64,000 nt of DNA from Angiostrongylus vasorum (GCA_018806985.1 JADANN010000033.1:2724501-2788500), one strand, 5' to 3'; counted from the first letter of the stretch, positions 51,501-60,521 are shown. Program-made: numbers and translations. The notes: generated by a model not told the origin, from the letters alone.

Positions 51501-53737
51501 AGCTATGAAACGAATGTTAAGCAGACTTCTGAGTTAATTCCTGTTTGCTATTTTACTCGCTGTCAATTTAGTGATGACGGCAAACATCTGTGATTATTTG
51601 CTAGGATTACAAAGGTTAGTAAAGTGGTTATAGGTGTCCTACTACAGAGAAGTGGTCGTTGGTTCGATCTCGTCTTCCACGGAACTAGGCGCTTCATCCC
51701 TCCGATCGACAAATTAATCCCAAACTTGTATCGGAGAAGAAAAGCACAGACTTGACATAATACTAAGTCCACATAAGTCACTGTATAGGTCAAGTATGTA
51801 TTCAGTCACGTCGACGATGCTATGAATGGAATCAAATCCACGCGGTATCCTTAACAAATTGACCGACGCCGTACATTTTAACGTTTTCTTTCATCGTTGG
51901 CTCTTATCCCGTACAAAAGCGGTCACACCGGCCTGATGTCAAAGGACCTACCGGTCGTTCACAATGTTTTCCTGTGTAGTGATGAAGACAAATGCAAGCC
52001 CCGTCAGTTTCGTTGAGGAATCCGCCATTTAAGCATGGCGACGACCGTTCAGCTGAAATGGAAATACCATTGTAAACGAAGCAAATGGTGCGATAAGTCA
52101 CGTTAGGAGTTGATCTTGAAATAAACTGGAAAGAGTTAGATAGGTGGATGCAATTGGCACAGTTTGTATAAGTTATGAAAAATAGTCACTGAGCGAAGGA
52201 GGGATAAATTATGTGCAGGAAAACGAATGTGAGTTATTAAGAACAATTGTAAAATACAACAACTGCCACAACAATGCTGAGATATTTGCAAAACTCCAGA
52301 CCGTGGGTGTCCCCGCTGGGGAACGAACGCGCTATAACCCTTTCGGGGCTAACGCGTTAGGGGACTATATCTGCACTTCAAGAACAATAATATTCAAGTA
52401 AAGCTGAACGCATTTAATCCCTTTACTAGCTCCCAAGAAAATGCTCCTATTGATTAACATGTATGAAAACTAATGGAGCTAAAATGGCAATTGTGGTAGC
52501 GTAACGATAAAAGTTGGAAATTTGGTCTAGAAAAAAAACTCTCACGATGGTCTCCATCTTTAATGTTCTCCATTGATTCCGTGATTTCGTGGCCGTCTAG
52601 TCGAAAAGTTCGCATGTGATGAGCGTCATCGATCAGTGGTGGAAGTTCCTAAAATATCACCAATTGTTCTTTGCAAACTTTCTCTTATAAAAGTGTAATC
52701 ATCGCTATTCAATGAACTAGGTAACAACTAGTTAGTGATAGCTTCGTGGTACTACGATTTCCCCCTTAGTTCTTAGCAAACAATTAAGCAAAGGACTCTC
52801 CTACTTTGGTAGTTTATAGGAAAACTTGAAGAAAGTATTTTGAACAAACTCTTCTCTATCCAAACCCTCAAAATCTGCGAGTGTTCCTAATACACCAATG
52901 TGCTCTTTCCATGAAACGGAAGCTCAGACTTCACCTTTATACTGCTAGACGGAATAAAAAACTAGGACAGAAATTACACTATAATAAATTTTACAGTCGC
53001 AACGATGCTGCGATATTCGCAAATCTTATAGAAAACCAGGTGAGAGAAACGCATAGCAAGAGCCTCCGTGGTGTAGTGTGTAATGCGAGACCCCCGGAAA
53101 GGGAAATAGTGGTTCGATCTGGCCCTGGGTCTAAGTTTTGCGAATATCTCAGCATCGTTGTGGTTGTGATTCCCATCGTACCATGCGGTGAAAAATTATG
53201 GTAGGTCGCATGCGCCCTGCAACACAAACGTGGAACGATCCCCGCGCCCATGGCCCACCAAGCCTTCCATCCCTCCGAGGTCGGAAAATTGATATCAGAC
53301 TTGTCTGCGAGGATAGCATCATTGGCTCGATACATCGGTAGGCCACTGCGAGTCATTGTAAAGGCCAGATATGCATTCTATCACCTCCAAACGATACTTA
53401 ATGAAGTCGAATGCATGGCGCATCCCTCAGAGAACGATCAGTGCCAAGAGCTTTACTCTTTATCCTTACAGGCCATCGTAAAATAATAGATTCAGTAGAT
53501 TAAAGATAAAAGTGTACAGTCTACAGCACAGTTGAGTTCATACAAGGTAACTTTAGAAACCTTACAAATCAAAAAACGGTTTTGTATTGGTGAAAAGAGA
53601 AAAAAATGAAAGAAAATACGAGAACTCACCCTTTGATGAGATGAATTTGGCATTAAACTAAATATGTAAATGAAGGCGACGACGAGTATGAGCAGTAATG
53701 GCCCTACCCATAAGCGACTCGATTGTGACGACGACAT
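42285..53737 (-). CDS. EGF-like repeat membrane protein with PPxY cytoplasmic tail (8 exons, 355 aa)
   Basis: I assembled this from eight exons: 53737-53630, 52648-52546, 52052-51952, 48359-48245, 45847-45752, 44824-44671, 44412-44332 and 42594-42285. Lengths 108, 103, 101, 115, 96, 154, 81 and 310 sum to 1068 nt, and all junctions keep phase. Residues 9-30 are hydrophobic (signal peptide or signal anchor). Residues 77-181 hold four repeats of the form C-x(9-12)-C-x-C-x(8)-C, each with an aromatic or Leu/Met plus Gly before the last Cys, as in EGF modules. Residues 206-224 form a membrane helix followed by ARRHR. The tail has PPNY (262-265) and PPTY (277-280), which are typical WW-domain ligands bound by Nedd4-family ligases, then a Thr-rich end. 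The inferred role is a cell-surface or secretory-pathway protein controlled by ubiquitin-dependent trafficking. I cannot name an orthologue. The exon structure is strong; function is inference. Confidence 0.85.
42945..43217 (-). repeat. SINE-1, near full length (intron 7)
   Basis: AAGGACAAAGCTCTCAGC tail to CACTGCGTCACACGC head, inside intron 7. Confidence 0.85.
43596..43943 (+). CDS. Hypothetical 115-aa frame inside intron 7, antisense
   Basis: ATG to stop, Lys- and Ser-rich at first (LIKPGEKKSPNSIKS), then VWQMGHMPVIGVQRTVFVNA. It has no recognised domain and no clear promoter. It could be chance in a 1.7-kb intron. Confidence 0.2.
   Translation: MDVKAPNFFTQKSITLIKPGEKKSPNSIKSAILEQQRKSPTLGSDNRLKTSPIEKITTTDMKIVWQMGHMPVIGVQRTVFVNANVEWDSSSFFNNTIYPFHSVTRSYMENIPVKV
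44086..44320. repeat. Purine-rich tract (pyrimidine-rich in the sense strand of intron 7)
   Basis: GA-rich with few pyrimidines on the plus strand. It begins just after the donor of exon 7 in the transcribed direction. Confidence 0.8.
44332..44412 (-). CDS. EGF-like/PPxY gene exon 7 (juxtamembrane tail)
   Basis: The acceptor is ATTTTTTAG and the donor is GCGAG|GTTCGT. Residues 226-253 are basic and Pro-rich, with EETWYRVF in the middle. The donor is followed by a long pyrimidine tract in the sense strand (44100-44310). Confidence 0.75.
44671..44824 (-). CDS. EGF-like/PPxY gene exon 6 (end of repeat 4, transmembrane helix)
   Basis: The acceptor is AACTTTTAG and the donor is GGCAAG|GTACGG. 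Residues 175-226 hold C181, C184 and C192, a basic stretch AKRRG, and the helix LTLSGLSFCMITIGLLCVT at 206-224. Reading through the donor would reach a stop 16 codons later, which would give a tailless isoform; the spliced reading is preferred because exons 7 and 8 match in phase. Confidence 0.85.
44862..45107 (-). repeat. SINE-1b, degraded (intron 5)
   Basis: It lies about 40 bp upstream of the exon 6 acceptor in the transcribed strand, in sense orientation. Confidence 0.65.
45296..45625 (-). repeat. SINE-3a head-to-tail repeat (downstream of exon 5, intron 5)
   Basis: GATGCTGAGATATTTGCAGA at 45298 recurs at 45571, about 270 bp apart. Confidence 0.8.
45752..45847 (-). CDS. EGF-like/PPxY gene exon 5 (EGF-like repeats 3-4)
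   Basis: The acceptor is AATTTTTAG and the donor is GAAG|GTTAGT. Residues 143-175 hold C145-x-C147, C156, C160 and C170-x-C172. The Cys spacing repeats that of exons 3 and 4. Confidence 0.85.
45960..46240 (-). repeat. SINE-1b (intron 4)
   Basis: TTAAGGATAGAGTTCTCG tail to CTCTAACCACTGCGCTACAC head, about 110 bp upstream of exon 5. Confidence 0.75.
46315..46612 (-). repeat. SINE-2 (intron 4)
   Basis: Body with GCTGCTTGAGGATTCCACC and GGGATCGAAC, head degraded. It is sense-oriented in intron 4. Confidence 0.7.
46812..46985 (+). repeat. SINE-3b (intron 4)
   Basis: TTCGTGGCGCAGTGTGAAATG and CGTGGTTCAATTTGG boxes; tail CCCTGCCGTGAAAATTATAG. Confidence 0.75.
46990..47117. repeat. SINE-3 tail hairpin (intron 4)
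   Basis: AATGCTAAGATATTTGCAAA and TTTGCAAATATCTCACCATC form inverted arms around an 80-bp loop. Confidence 0.7.
47385..47735 (+). repeat. R4 repeat (intron 4)
   Basis: TTATCGCCTCATCGGGGATG to GTAACCACAGTGGTTAAACC. Confidence 0.8.
48245..48359 (-). CDS. EGF-like/PPxY gene exon 4 (EGF-like repeat 2, start of 3)
   Basis: The acceptor is GATTTTAG and the donor is ACAG|GTGAGT. Residues 105-143 hold C106, C119-x-C121 and C130, then C134, which opens repeat 3. Asn139-Leu-Thr is a potential glycosylation site. This exon lies only about 30 bp from a SINE-3 copy in the upstream intron. Confidence 0.85.
48388..48570 (-). repeat. SINE-3a (intron 3)
   Basis: TACTGCCTACTCTCTTTAAT tail through GTTCACCACCACACCATGCG. 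Confidence 0.8.
49093..49412 (+). repeat. R4 repeat (intron 3)
   Basis: TCCGCCTCATCATGGTTGG to AACCACAATGGCTAAACC, A-rich end. Confidence 0.8.
49463..49785 (-). repeat. SINE-2 body with SINE-1b-like head (intron 3)
   Basis: The distal body is SINE-2, but the head reads GCAGGACACCTCTAACCATTGCG, which is the SINE-1b form. Confidence 0.65.
50285..50550. repeat. Long inverted repeat with hammerhead-like copy 9
   Basis: CCGACGATCCTTGTC at 50365 pairs with GACAAGGATCGTCGG near 50516, and GATGTGGCGTCTT pairs loosely with AAGACGCCACGT. The right-hand motif copy is degraded. It lies in intron 3. Confidence 0.7.
50331..50366 (-). ncRNA. Hammerhead-like motif, copy 9 (inside intron 3 of the EGF-like/PPxY gene)
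   Basis: The minus strand has GGCT, CTGATGA, A, GACG-AAGA-CGTC (perfect stem), GTAAC, GTT, AACC. It is sense-oriented in intron 3, but the GAAAC core carries an A-to-T change. Confidence 0.5.
51100..51432 (-). repeat. SINE-2, head truncated (intron 3)
   Basis: CGGATCCCAGCACTTCTCAC to GGGATCGAACCAGCACCG; ends before the A box. Confidence 0.8.
51598..51882 (+). repeat. SINE-1b (intron 3)
   Basis: AGTGGTTATAGGTGTCC and CGTTGGTTCGATC boxes, antisense to the gene, ending near exon 3. Confidence 0.7.
51952..52052 (-). CDS. EGF-like/PPxY gene exon 3 (EGF-like repeat 1)
   Basis: The acceptor is CATTTCAG and the donor is CCG|GTAGGT. Residues 71-104 hold C77, C90-x-C92 and C101 with the CLNGG and YTG landmarks of EGF modules. 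Asn84-Glu-Thr is a potential N-glycosylation site. A SINE-1 copy lies 60 bp downstream in intron 3. Confidence 0.85.
52272..52365 (-). repeat. SINE-3a fragment (intron 2)
   Basis: AATGCTGAGATATTTGCAAA to GGGGCTAACGCGTT. Confidence 0.75.
52546..52648 (-). CDS. EGF-like/PPxY gene exon 2
   Basis: The acceptor is ATATTTTAG and the donor is CATC|GTGAGA. The exon codes residues 37-71 (first base of codon 71), an acidic and His-rich linker beginning ELPPLIDDAHH. It contains no ATG-initiated frame long enough to stand out, and it was found by phase matching between exons 1 and 3. Confidence 0.8.
53000..53206 (+). repeat. SINE-3b (intron 1)
   Basis: CCGTGGTGTAGTGTGTAATG and GTGGTTCGATCTGG boxes, tail with GCGAATATCTCAGC. 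A SINE-1 follows directly. Confidence 0.75.
53207..53468 (+). repeat. SINE-1, 5' truncated (intron 1)
   Basis: It begins GCATGCGCCCTGCAACAC, immediately after a SINE-3b copy. Confidence 0.8.
53630..53737 (-). CDS. EGF-like/PPxY gene exon 1 (start codon, hydrophobic segment)
   Basis: This exon codes residues 1-36, opening MSSSQSSRLW. The donor is AAAGG|GTGAGT and it ends in phase 0. A further in-frame ATG lies at 53800, but a likely trans-splice acceptor at 53754-53755 falls between the two, so the ATG at 53737 is preferred. Arg8 followed by about 20 hydrophobic residues fits a signal peptide or a type II anchor. Confidence 0.8.
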
Positions 53738-53751
53738 TCCAGAGTATATCA

Positions 53752-53762
53752 CTCTAAAGTTA
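53752..53762 (-). promoter_or_regulatory. Candidate spliced-leader trans-splice acceptor
   Basis: The minus strand reads AACTTTAG|AG, with the AG at 53755-53754, 16 nt upstream of the ATG of the EGF-like/PPxY gene. Many nematode mRNAs receive a spliced leader at such sites. The assignment rests on position and consensus only. Confidence 0.4.
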
Positions 53763-53991
53763 TTAATTCGATCAATAAAATAATGAGAATGAAGTAGCAA
53801 ACAATTAGGATAGAATAACTGTTAAAAGAAACCAGGTTTCGTGATAAATGTACTCATAGCAATGACTGAATATAGATGGGATGGATGATTAACTGTAGAA
53901 ATAGAAGTCTTTTCCAAGAAATTTGTCATTTGAGTCCACCAATAAATTATGAGAAAGAAGAGTTTTATAAGGTGATGGCAACTTCTCTAAT

Positions 53992-54195
53992 GGTTTAACG
54001 CCTCATTGTGGGTGGTAATGTAGTTTGGTAACCAGCTGCAATATGGAACAGGAAGTTCAGTACAACAACATCAGCAAGCACCACGCAGAGAAATGCGACG
54101 TTCGCGCAAGGAAGCACAACTAAGTTTAAACCAACCATGGGTTAGGAAGCATAGCAAGGTGTAAAACCACGCCACAACAGATCCAAGAACACTAT
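53992..54195 (+). repeat. R4 repeat, degraded
   Basis: TTTAACGCCTCATTGTGGG, then weak similarity for about 200 bp. Confidence 0.5.
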
Positions 54196-54654
54196 TCATC
54201 GCTATTTTTGCGCCAGGAACAACAGAATTAGGGGGACAATACGAAAATGTGGTGCGCTTCGCCCGCTTTGAATATGAGCAGATCTAGCTTACCATACTGC
54301 CATGAGTACGGCTGGAGAATTTAGAGGTGTTTGCTCGAGTAACTCAATGATTTACAGATTACAGGTGAAACGAAAGAGGTAAAGAAATGGATGATTGCCT
54401 AATGCGTTAAATCGACATCGATTAAGCAGTTAAATAATCACAAGGATTCCTAGCGCTAAACAAACACTAACCCTGTTATGGCCATCCCAGGTTAAACGAC
54501 GCTCAACATACTCACATTGTCAAAGAGGATAGAGAACGAAGATGAACAAGGCAAACCAGGACGCGCACATGAACCTAACTACTTCAATGGACAAAGGTTG
54601 CAACACAGCGATATGAATGGTAGAACTCTAGCAGTGACGTTGGTGAAAAAACTC

Positions 54655-54926
54655 CCGGCTGATCGATCCCTGACGAATCTGCCAATCAAGTTAGTTCATC
54701 AAGCACCGCTAGACGTGGTTGAATGTATTTCTGGTGTATATTTTTTGACATTGTGACATTTGGCAGCCTTGCGACGTATTAATTCAGCGCTGCTTTCCTC
54801 CCGGACAAGTCCGGTACTCGACTCTAGTTGGATGGAATGCTTAGTGAAACTGAGCTATAGGATCGAACCAACGACCACGTGCGTATTTCACAACACCTTT
54901 ACCTATCGCGCTACACGCGTCCCTAG
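54655..54926 (-). repeat. SINE-1b
   Basis: TGATCGATCCCTGACG tail to CTATCGCGCTACACGCGTCCC head. Confidence 0.75.
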
Positions 54927-55794
54927 ACGGCATTATACAAATAATGTTGGTGTTTAATCATCCCAAAAAAGAGCCAAATATGAAAAAAAAGTGAATAAGG
55001 GAAAAGTAAGGATAACAAGTAAGTAAAAGTAAGGCCGACATCACAAGTTTCTACACGGCAAACAGTGGAAAAAATTATGAAGCACTACGGAAAGATTTAC
55101 ACCACTTTAAGAGACTCTGCTACCTATAGAAGATACCCCAGTTTCACTAAGCATTCCATCCAACTAGACCTTTCAATATGAAATGATGATAAAGTAATTG
55201 CAGATTAGGCCATGAATGAAATGTGCAGACTCCGGCATAGTTTCCGCTCGTTTCTTTTCCTTGCCCTCATCGTCCATTCACGTAAATATCATCACCAGTA
55301 GCTGACAAGAACCATGAGTCACACTTTGCTTGACTCATAAATCGAGACCCAGCAACTTATAACGGCTCTATCTACGATCAACAAACTATCCACCTCTCCA
55401 GAAACCTTTAAAAAACAATTTAAGTGTGTCACTCAGATTTAACCATAGCTGGCCACACTTCTGTCCGTTTGCGAAAGAAGAAAGGAAGTACACGGAAGGG
55501 GGAAGACGACAGACAAATAGATATAAAATCCAGTTCCTAATGCATTATGGTCGTGAATGAAAGAGTCAACTCTTTTTTTCAGATGTGTGGTTACTTTCAG
55601 GGTAGAAGTTTCGGCGTCACGAGAGTTTTTGGGATGGCCTATGAAAAAAGCGAATCGAAAGAGATTCTGCGCATGAAGATGTTATTTTTGCTAAGTAAAA
55701 AAGTGGAGAGATTGTAAATTGGACAGGTAGACTCAAAAACTCGAGAAATAAATAAGATCAACAAAATTTTTTTCGATTTCGACAGAACAAACAA

Positions 55795-55955
55795 AACGAA
55801 GACGCTACATCGAGATGAAGAAGATGTGAATGACAGAACAACTGTGGAACACCGACCGACTCGCATCGTTGGCTCTGATGAAGACGAAGACCTCGAAACG
55901 ATGGCCGAATAAACCTTATTATCAATCTCGTGCAAGCTCAACAATATAAACACAT
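55795..55955 (+). repeat. Element half with hammerhead-like copy 10
   Basis: It carries AAGACGCTACATCGAG, the motif, GCCGAATAAACC and the outer arm ATCAATCTCGTGCAAGCTCAA. Confidence 0.6.
55871..55906 (+). ncRNA. Hammerhead-like motif, copy 10
   Basis: GGCT, CTGATGA, A, GACG-AAGA-CCTC, GAAAC, GAT, GGCC. Stem I GGCT/GGCC holds with one wobble. Confidence 0.45.
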
Positions 55956-56347
55956 GAACATCAGCAAAGTTATCAGAGAATGTTGAACAAATGAATAGTC
56001 ACGTTCGTTTCGATTTACCACTATTAGTTGCACATTCGAGCGTCCATACATTAAACAGAATGTGAAGATGAGAAATGGCAACCATACCTCATCAATCAAA
56101 CAAAAAAAGACAGCTGTGTTCTGAAGTCAAGGTCTAACTAAAAAAACGGTAAGGTGGTATAAGAAAAATGGCATGTTGAAATTGAACTTAATGGAAGTAC
56201 CGAACAGTGAGGTAAGAAAAGAAAACTCTAAACGATCATCATGAAAAGGCAACGCTCAATTAAGAGTGATTGGAGACAGACCCAGTAGTTGATAGAGATA
56301 AAGAGAAATCAATTTGAAAAGCATGGAAAACTGCATCAGAGAAGGAA

Positions 56348-56624
56348 AGGATAAAGGATAAAACCCCCCAGCGTTGATCAGTCTTTGAGGGATGCGCCAT
56401 GCATTCGTACTTCATTAAGTATCACTGGAGATGACTGAATGCATATCTGGCCTTTACAATGACTCGCGGTGGCCTACCGATGTATCCAACCAGTGCTGCT
56501 ATCCGCCCAGACAAGTCCAGTACCAATTTGCCGAATGGAAAGCTTGGTGGGCCATGGACGCGGGGATCGATTCCACGTGTATGTCACAGTGGCGCCTCCA
56601 AGCACTGCGTCATACGCGCTCCTA
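56348..56624 (-). repeat. SINE-1, near full length
   Basis: AAAGGATAAAGGATAAAAC tail to CACTGCGTCATACGCGC head. Confidence 0.85.
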
Positions 56625-56693
56625 AGAGAAGGAAAGAAAATTGAATAATAAATCGAATAATAAGGAAAATAGAAAACATTATAAAATATATGG

Positions 56694-56985
56694 CTAAAGG
56701 ATAAAGGATAAAGGATAAAGGATAAAGGATAAAGGATACAGCTCTCAGCGTTGATCAATCCCTGAGGGATGCGCCATGCATTCGACTTCACCAACCGTCG
56801 TTGGAGGTGATTGAATGCATATTTTGGATTTACAATAACTCGCGGTGACCTATCGATGTATCGAGTCAGTGCTGCTATCCTCTCAGACAAGTCTGGTAAC
56901 AATTTGCCGATCCCAGAGGGATGGAAGGCTTGGTGAGCCATGGGCATGAGGGGTCGATCCTCTGTGTGTTTTTCAGGGCGCCACG
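56694..56985 (-). repeat. SINE-1 with expanded heptamer tail
   Basis: Six TAAAGGA units (56695-56739) precede a full body. The head is cut at GGGCGCCACGGA. It lies 70 bp from the previous copy in the same orientation. Confidence 0.85.
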
Positions 56986-57309
56986 GACCACAAACGTGTG
57001 CTCCAGGAAAAGTTGGCAGATTTTCTACGCATTTCTAGTAAAGTTTGCGACCGCACTCCAACAGTGAAAAATATGCGCTTTGGTATGTGACGAATAGTGC
57101 CGGAATAAGCATTGAGAATGCTGGCATGACTGTGCCGACAGAATGTCGATATTGTCATAACCACAAGTTTTTTAAACAGAAAGAGAAAACGAAAAAAAAA
57201 CAAGTGTAACTGTAACAATTAGACATCTGAAGTGATAGTGATAGCCATAAGCATGACATGACGGGTATGACGCTAAGGCATTTCAGGTCAGCATCATAGC
57301 GAAAAGTGT

Positions 57310-57506
57310 GCAGGTTGCGCAGTGGTTAGAGTTGCCCTACAAAAACACGGTTGGTTGGATAAAAAAAAATGAATCCATGCATCAATAGGTTCTAACAAGT
57401 CATTTCAGGTCAAATATGCATTCAATCACGTCCTCTCTGCTGCGAATGGAGTCGATCACATGGTGCATTCCTCAGCGATTTATCAACGCTCGACTCCTAA
57501 TCCTTA
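57310..57506 (+). repeat. SINE-1b, internal deletion
   Basis: GTGCAGGTTGCGCAGTGGTT head, then the tail from TCAAATATGCATTCAATCAC to ATTTATCAACGCTCG. Confidence 0.7.
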
Positions 57507-57559
57507 CATAATTTTACCGTTCGAATCGGTCTCATACCTCTTGTTTAAAAACCCTTGAT

Positions 57560-57860
57560 TCCCATATCCTTAATAGCAGACCAGCCACGGTCAGCTCTAC
57601 TGGATACGTTGTGGAAAAGGTTTACGGTTGAACTCGTGCGAAGCTTAGGAGACTACAATGAAGAAATAAACCGCCGCTGCAGATTGGGGTTTGAGACCTC
57701 GAAGCACACCGACCTATGGTGAGGTGGTGAAAAACTACTTTGTGGATAGCCAGGGTCATATGGGCACTGAATCAGGACAGACATTTTGGGAATTCGAACG
57801 TGAAATATCGCGGACGTTTCAGTGGATGTGTAATGAAGAAAAGTGACATCAGAAGTGAAA
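57560..57860 (+). pseudogene. Two overlapping coding-like frames
   Basis: One frame reads DQPRSALLDTLWKRFTVEL... to a stop at about 57721. The frame one base over reads YGEVVKNYFVDSQGHMGTES... to a stop at about 57843. A TATG|GTGAGG donor lies at the crossover, so this is either an exon end or a frameshifted pseudogene. No family is recognised. Confidence 0.25.
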
Positions 57861-58350
57861 ACAGCAAAAAACTTATGAAGACCGATAGAATTTCCGAACA
57901 ATGAGGAGGAATGAGGAAGTGATCAGACAAAAAACACTGACTGTGAAATGAATGATACAAATCTTTAATGCGAAGTGGGAGATGATTTACGATAGGAGAT
58001 CCTCACAATTCAGATGAATACTACGGTAAGCACTTGTCCCTGACGTTGAATTTTCAGTTTTCCTATAAACAATTAGAAAAAAAAGATGGAGAACGAAAGG
58101 AAAAGTACAGTTATGTAATTCGTCATCATCGCACCTTGCCGATCACAAGGTGACCACACAAAATAAGGTAGACCTAGTTAGTCATCAAAACGAATCAGAC
58201 TGAGTCCATAAGTCCTAGAAAAAAATAAACGTCAAGAACAGCGAAAAACTACCAGAAATTATAAACTCTTCACGTTTAAATGTGAAGTGGCAATGTCAGA
58301 CAATAGTTTGCTCCTTCCATGATAAGCACTCGCAAGTTTGTTACTATAAA

Positions 58351-58626
58351 ACGATAAAGGATAAAGCTCTCGGCCGTGATCAATCCCTGAGGGATGCGCC
58401 ATGCATTCGACTTCATTAAGTATCATTGGAGATGACTGAATGCATATCTGGCCTTTACAATGACTCGCGGTGGCCTACCGATGTATCGAGCCAGTGCTGC
58501 TATCCTCCCATCTGGTACCAATATTCCGACCTCGGAGTGATGGAAAGCTTGGTGGGCCATGGGCGCTGCGGTCGATTCCAAGTGTGTGTTGCAGGGCGCC
58601 TCCGACCACTGCGCCACATGCGCCCT
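58351..58626 (-). repeat. SINE-1, near full length
   Basis: GATAAAGGATAAAGCTCTCG tail to CACTGCGCCACATGCGCCC head. Confidence 0.9.
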
Positions 58627-59124
58627 TTGTTACTATACTATTTATTTATCCATAAACAGTATACTACAGTATATTTATCCACAAATAGTATAGTAATAGC
58701 CTAGTGTGTGCTCATCAAGGAAAAAAGCGAATGATTGATCATTGCAGATGTTAACAGAAAGTCATTCTTGAGAATAATACAGTAGTGTTAAATCTACTAA
58801 ATTTCTCAAGGACGAGATAAAAATAGGAAGGAATCGCGAACAGAAATCAAACACCTCTGAGGAAGTGGATGGGTGGTTTGACAATAATAAACGGACAACG
58901 AGGAAAGAAAGAAATAAGTGTAAAGAAAAGAAGTTGTAGAATCATCCATGGAACGGCATAAGAAGTGGAAGTTCCTGCGACTCTCATACATTCTAAAACA
59001 AGTTCAGCGTTAAGATAATATGTTGTTTGCTAAAAAAAAATGGAATGAGATATGATGTAACTCTTAGATATAGATATATAATATACAGATAGATGTGCGA
59101 GTAGTTATATGAGATAAAAGAACA

Positions 59125-59425
59125 TCACCAATCGTCGACCGAGTCAAATAGGCTCCAGTAGTGCCTCGACAATTGCGTGTCAGAGCTGTCCACTGGACTC
59201 TCCCTATCTATATGAAAGCGAAGAACACCATAGATGCCTTTTCTATGAAGCCTTTCTGTTGCAGCAATTTGTGGCAGCAAAGCTCTTACGTATAGTGTAC
59301 GTTCGGTTCGGCTTGGAATGGCTGGGTGCATTCACTCGTAGATTAGGCGTACGTTTGTTGGATGCAAAGTCAAACAGCTGCTGCTTCCGTTTACTTCCCA
59401 ATCACTTGAAGCCATTTCGCTGAAT
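59125..59425. other. Coding-like stretch, strand unresolved
   Basis: The minus strand has an open frame with TLYVRALLPQIAATERLHR and YGVLRFHIDRESPVDSS up to TGA at 59125. The plus strand is also open for about 93 codons without ATG (LYESEEHHRCLFYEAFLLQQ...) to TGA at 59424. Only one can be real, and I cannot choose. Confidence 0.25.
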
Positions 59426-59491
59426 TGATGTGCTGAGCAAAGACACCAGCGTATCCAGTGCATCAGTATGTTAGTGTCCATAAAACAGAGA

Positions 59492-59655
59492 ATAAAGTGT
59501 TTGGCGCTGATCAATTTCTTAGTGATGTGGCCAGCCCACTCAACCCTAACGATCGACGCTTGGCAGGCTTGGTCAGCGCAAAGCGCGGAATAGAACCGAT
59601 GACCAGGAATATAACGCAGAATATCTCTAAAAACTGCACTACACGCACTTCGAGA
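59492..59655 (-). repeat. SINE-1b, internal deletion
   Basis: GCGCTGATCAATTTC tail joined to GGCAGGCTTGGTCAGC and CTGCACTACACGCAC head. Confidence 0.65.
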
Positions 59656-59709
59656 ATGTGACATGTACAGCTCTAAGTGGCACGAGACCATGAACTTAGC
59701 ACTGTATCC

Positions 59710-59889
59710 ACCTTCATCACGAGGTAAGTAAATTGTCACGTTTGTTAGATGATCATTCACCTTTCCACCCGTCACGAGCGACGAAGCTTCGACAGGAAAA
59801 CTGCCTTTTGATCTCAAACACGAATGAGATCCGTAGGCATGATATGTTTTTAGTAGAGCTACTTTCTTTGTAAACAATTTTTTCAACAT
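59710..59889 (-). other. Possible exon
   Basis: The minus frame begins MLKKLFTKKVALLKTYHAYG and stays protein-like to IYLPRDEGG, with a GGAAAG|GTGAAT donor inside. The opposite strand carries a strong GAG|GTAAGT donor at about 59723, so the strand is uncertain. Confidence 0.25.
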
Positions 59890-60109
59890 AACGCCTTATG
59901 TCTTGAAAATCGTCTTATGCAGTTAGTTATTTCTAGGCAGACTGAGTGACTGAGAAAGAGATGCGATAACCACCATAGTTAGACAATATTTAGTGGACTA
60001 TTAGCTAACATAGCCATAATATATTGAAAATAATAGATGCATGATTAAGCTTTGAAAACGTTCTGCACTCCTTACAAAAAATGTATTAGTGTGTTTATTT
60101 ATATATTAT

Positions 60110-60365
60110 GAATTGATCTTAATGAGCTAGTGCAAAATTGGTATAGGTGTCGCTGTTCTTGCTGTTGTCCCACTCGTAACAGCACGGCTCTGAGGAAGGC
60201 GAAATCGCCGGGACTTTAGCCATTGACCAGCAACAACAACAAGGTCAACTATGACAACAATAGCAACCTCGAATCAGCTCAACAAGATCAGTTCTTAAGA
60301 ACATATATATAAAGATATCGATAATTCACGTCGAGGTTTATAGAAAGCCGGTCGTTTGAGTTGTT
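60110..60365 (+). repeat. Inverted-repeat element with hammerhead-like copy 11
   Basis: It has the same order as 14440-14665: GGTATAGGT arm, motif, CAA-rich stretch, AATCAGCTCAACAAGATCAG, then GAGGTTTATAGAAA and CCGGTCG. Confidence 0.65.
60186..60221 (+). ncRNA. Hammerhead-like motif, copy 11
   Basis: GGCT, CTGAGGA, A, GGCG-AAAT-CGCC (perfect stem), degraded GAAAC (GGGAC), then AGCC. Confidence 0.45.
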
Positions 60366-60521
60366 AAGAGATCTGTTAGTATAATTTCAACACCTTCTTT
60401 GTCACATTTCTTTTTATCCAGACTTATCAGCATCGTCACATCATGCTTCCACTGAAACTCATAGAACGCTGTTTATCAGCAGTAAGCTCTACTGCATTTT
60501 TTAATCTCAATATTACAAGTG

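Noticed and set aside
51904..52101. Longer exon 3 starting upstream of 52052
   Set aside because: The frame is open to about 52110, but the CATTTCAG acceptor at 52054-52053 gives the only phase match to exon 2.
52991..53356. 121-aa minus frame
   Set aside because: It runs across a SINE-3b/SINE-1 junction.
56474..56947. 157-aa minus frame
   Set aside because: It runs through two adjacent SINE-1 copies and the heptamer tail.
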